15,847 bases of DNA from Bacteroidota bacterium (GTDB lineage Bacteria; Bacteroidota; Bacteroidia; Chitinophagales; Saprospiraceae): the NCBI GenBank assembly GCA_029573365.1, contig JAKQGD010000009.1, positions 1 through 15,847 of the forward strand, in the 5' to 3' direction. Both the position numbers and the translations under genes were made by a program. Each line of letters opens with the position of its first letter. Position 1 is the stretch's first letter. The notes under the pieces are model-generated. The model saw only the letters and a program-made list of their open reading frames with translations, was not told the DNA's origin and searched no databases. Of this stretch, positions 14,777 to 15,847 are shown in pieces.

Positions 14777-15832
14777 ATGACATCCCACAGCACAACGGCT
14801 TCAGAAGCCCTTGATTTGCTGTCGTTAGACGGTGGCATTGTCCTGGTGGCACCACTCAACTGGGGACTCGGCCACGCCACACGATGTATACCTCTGATCA
14901 GGCTGCTGGAAAAAAGATGCAAAAAAGTGATCATAGCTTCAGACGGAGAGGCCCTTGCTCTGCTGAAAAAGGAGTTTCCGCACCTTGCACAGGAAACGCT
15001 GCCATCCTATGGTATAAAATATCCCACCGGCAATGCCATCCTAAATATTTTACTGTGTCTTCCTTCGATGATTCCGGCCGCTGCAGGCGAAAGAAAAATA
15101 ACTCAAAAACTGGTGCAGAAATATGGGATCACTGCCATAATTTCTGACAACAGGCCCGGTGTGTACAGTGCCGGCATCCATAATATATACATGACTCATC
15201 AACTCCGCATCCAGCATCACTGGCAGCTTGTCGCCCGTGTGGGAAGCAGCATTCACAGGTGGCTGGCACGTAGATTTGACCATTGGCTCATTCCCGACTT
15301 CGAGGATAGCAGGGCACTGGTACCTGGTTTGTCGGGAACCAATGAACCAAAAGCTGTCTATGCCGGACCTCTCACCAGGATACACAAAGAGTCTCTGCCA
15401 GTCAGCTATGACATTCTGGTCATACTCTCAGGCCCGGAACCACAAAGGACTGAATTCGAAAAAGGCCTGATCCGTATACTTTCAGCGATGGCAGAATACC
15501 GTATACTCTTTGTCAGGGGTACTACGCAGGCTGCCGCTATAGATAATGCTTCAAAACACATCCGGATAGTAAACTTCCAGGATAGCCGGGAGATAAACCA
15601 TGCCCTCAATAGTTCCAGGCTTCTTATCTCACGCAGCGGATATTCCACCTTGATGGACATATATGATTTACCACTGAAAGCAATCCTGATACCTACTCCA
15701 GGCCAGACAGAACAAGAATATATAGCCGGACATCTGCCTGCAGACAACAGATATACTTCCCTGTCTCAGATCGAACTGCATAAGATTCCGGCTGTTGTAT
15801 CTAAAATGCTCGTAAATGAGGCAACAAATTAA
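14777..15832 (+). CDS. MurG-like (GT28-type fold) glycosyltransferase family protein
   Basis: 351 residues with a GT-B fold. N-terminal domain: IVLVAPLNWGLGHATRCIPLI (21-41), with GLGHATR (30-36) equivalent to the GGTGGH loop of MurG; then VIIASDGEALALL (51-63) and IISDNRPG (121-128). The C-terminal donor-binding half has SYDILVILSGPEPQR (210-224), YRILFVRG (241-248) and ISRSGYSTLMD...ILIPTPGQTEQEYIAGHL (285-320), the usual place for nucleotide-sugar contacts. MurG is larger in context and sits in a dcw cluster, so this is more likely a different sugar transferase of the same fold; donor and acceptor are unknown. The first 18 residues are poorly conserved-looking and the start could be later. 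It lies 8 bases after rng. A further ATG at 15834 may open the next gene. Confidence 0.82.
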   Translation: MTSHSTTASEALDLLSLDGGIVLVAPLNWGLGHATRCIPLIRLLEKRCKKVIIASDGEALALLKKEFPHLAQETLPSYGIKYPTGNAILNILLCLPSMIPAAAGERKITQKLVQKYGITAIISDNRPGVYSAGIHNIYMTHQLRIQHHWQLVARVGSSIHRWLARRFDHWLIPDFEDSRALVPGLSGTNEPKAVYAGPLTRIHKESLPVSYDILVILSGPEPQRTEFEKGLIRILSAMAEYRILFVRGTTQAAAIDNASKHIRIVNFQDSREINHALNSSRLLISRSGYSTLMDIYDLPLKAILIPTPGQTEQEYIAGHLPADNRYTSLSQIELHKIPAVVSKMLVNEATN

Positions 15833-15847
15833 AATGAAGGCCGATAT

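Noticed and set aside
15834..15847. ATG AAG GCC GAT at the right edge, possible start of the next gene
   Set aside because: Only 14 bases are visible, too few to support a call.

Overview
The window reads as chromosomal DNA of a member of the Bacteroidota. Four signs point there. A secreted metalloprotease ends in a type IX secretion (T9SS) sorting domain. Several genes are preceded by the Bacteroidota promoter pattern (TTG, about 19 bases, then TAnnTTTG) rather than an E. coli type promoter. Shine-Dalgarno sequences are largely absent before starts. A 31-codon mS38/COX24-type ribosomal mini-gene sits just before RNase G. The family within the phylum cannot be fixed from sequence alone; the M43 protease architecture would suit Saprospiria or Cytophagia-like bacteria (inference). 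Most genes have roughly 45-55% GC in the stretches I counted. One gene (8281-9492) is clearly poorer, at about 28-37% in sampled lines.

Layout. (1) 1-1143, the 3' part of a POT-family peptide/proton symporter, convergent with (2) 1149-3260, a secreted M43 zinc metalloprotease with accessory domains and a T9SS tag. (3) A compact divergent promoter region (3261-3428) separates the protease from exonuclease III (3429-4190). It is followed on the same strand by a small exported Lys/Glu/Ala coiled-coil protein with a His-rich centre (4306-4860, own terminator), a PcrA/UvrD-type helicase (5089-7353) and a DUF1232 membrane protein (7425-7778). (4) On the minus strand lie a thioredoxin-fold lipoprotein (7782-8183) and a tight four-gene operon, in transcription order yicC, gmk, apaG and an unrecognised 403-residue gene (11371 down to 8281). 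(5) A second divergent region (11372-11588) separates yicC from a plus-strand block: HU-family DNA-binding protein, membrane-anchored TPR protein, 31-residue mS38/COX24-like protein, terminator, a 390-base leader, RNase G/E, and a MurG-like glycosyltransferase.

How they fit together. Most of the window is housekeeping: DNA repair (xth, pcrA), nucleoid structure (HU), RNA turnover and processing (YicC, RNase G), nucleotide supply (Gmk), and probably the ribosome (mS38-like peptide). The accessory layer is at the cell envelope: peptide uptake, secreted protease, exported metal-binding-like coiled coil, and Trx lipoprotein. I saw no CRISPR array, insertion sequence, tRNA or rRNA. I did not find a clear multi-gene novel system. 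The best candidates for something undescribed are the AT-rich 403-residue gene fused translationally to the yicC-gmk-apaG operon, the exported His-rich coiled-coil protein, and the structured leader in front of RNase G.
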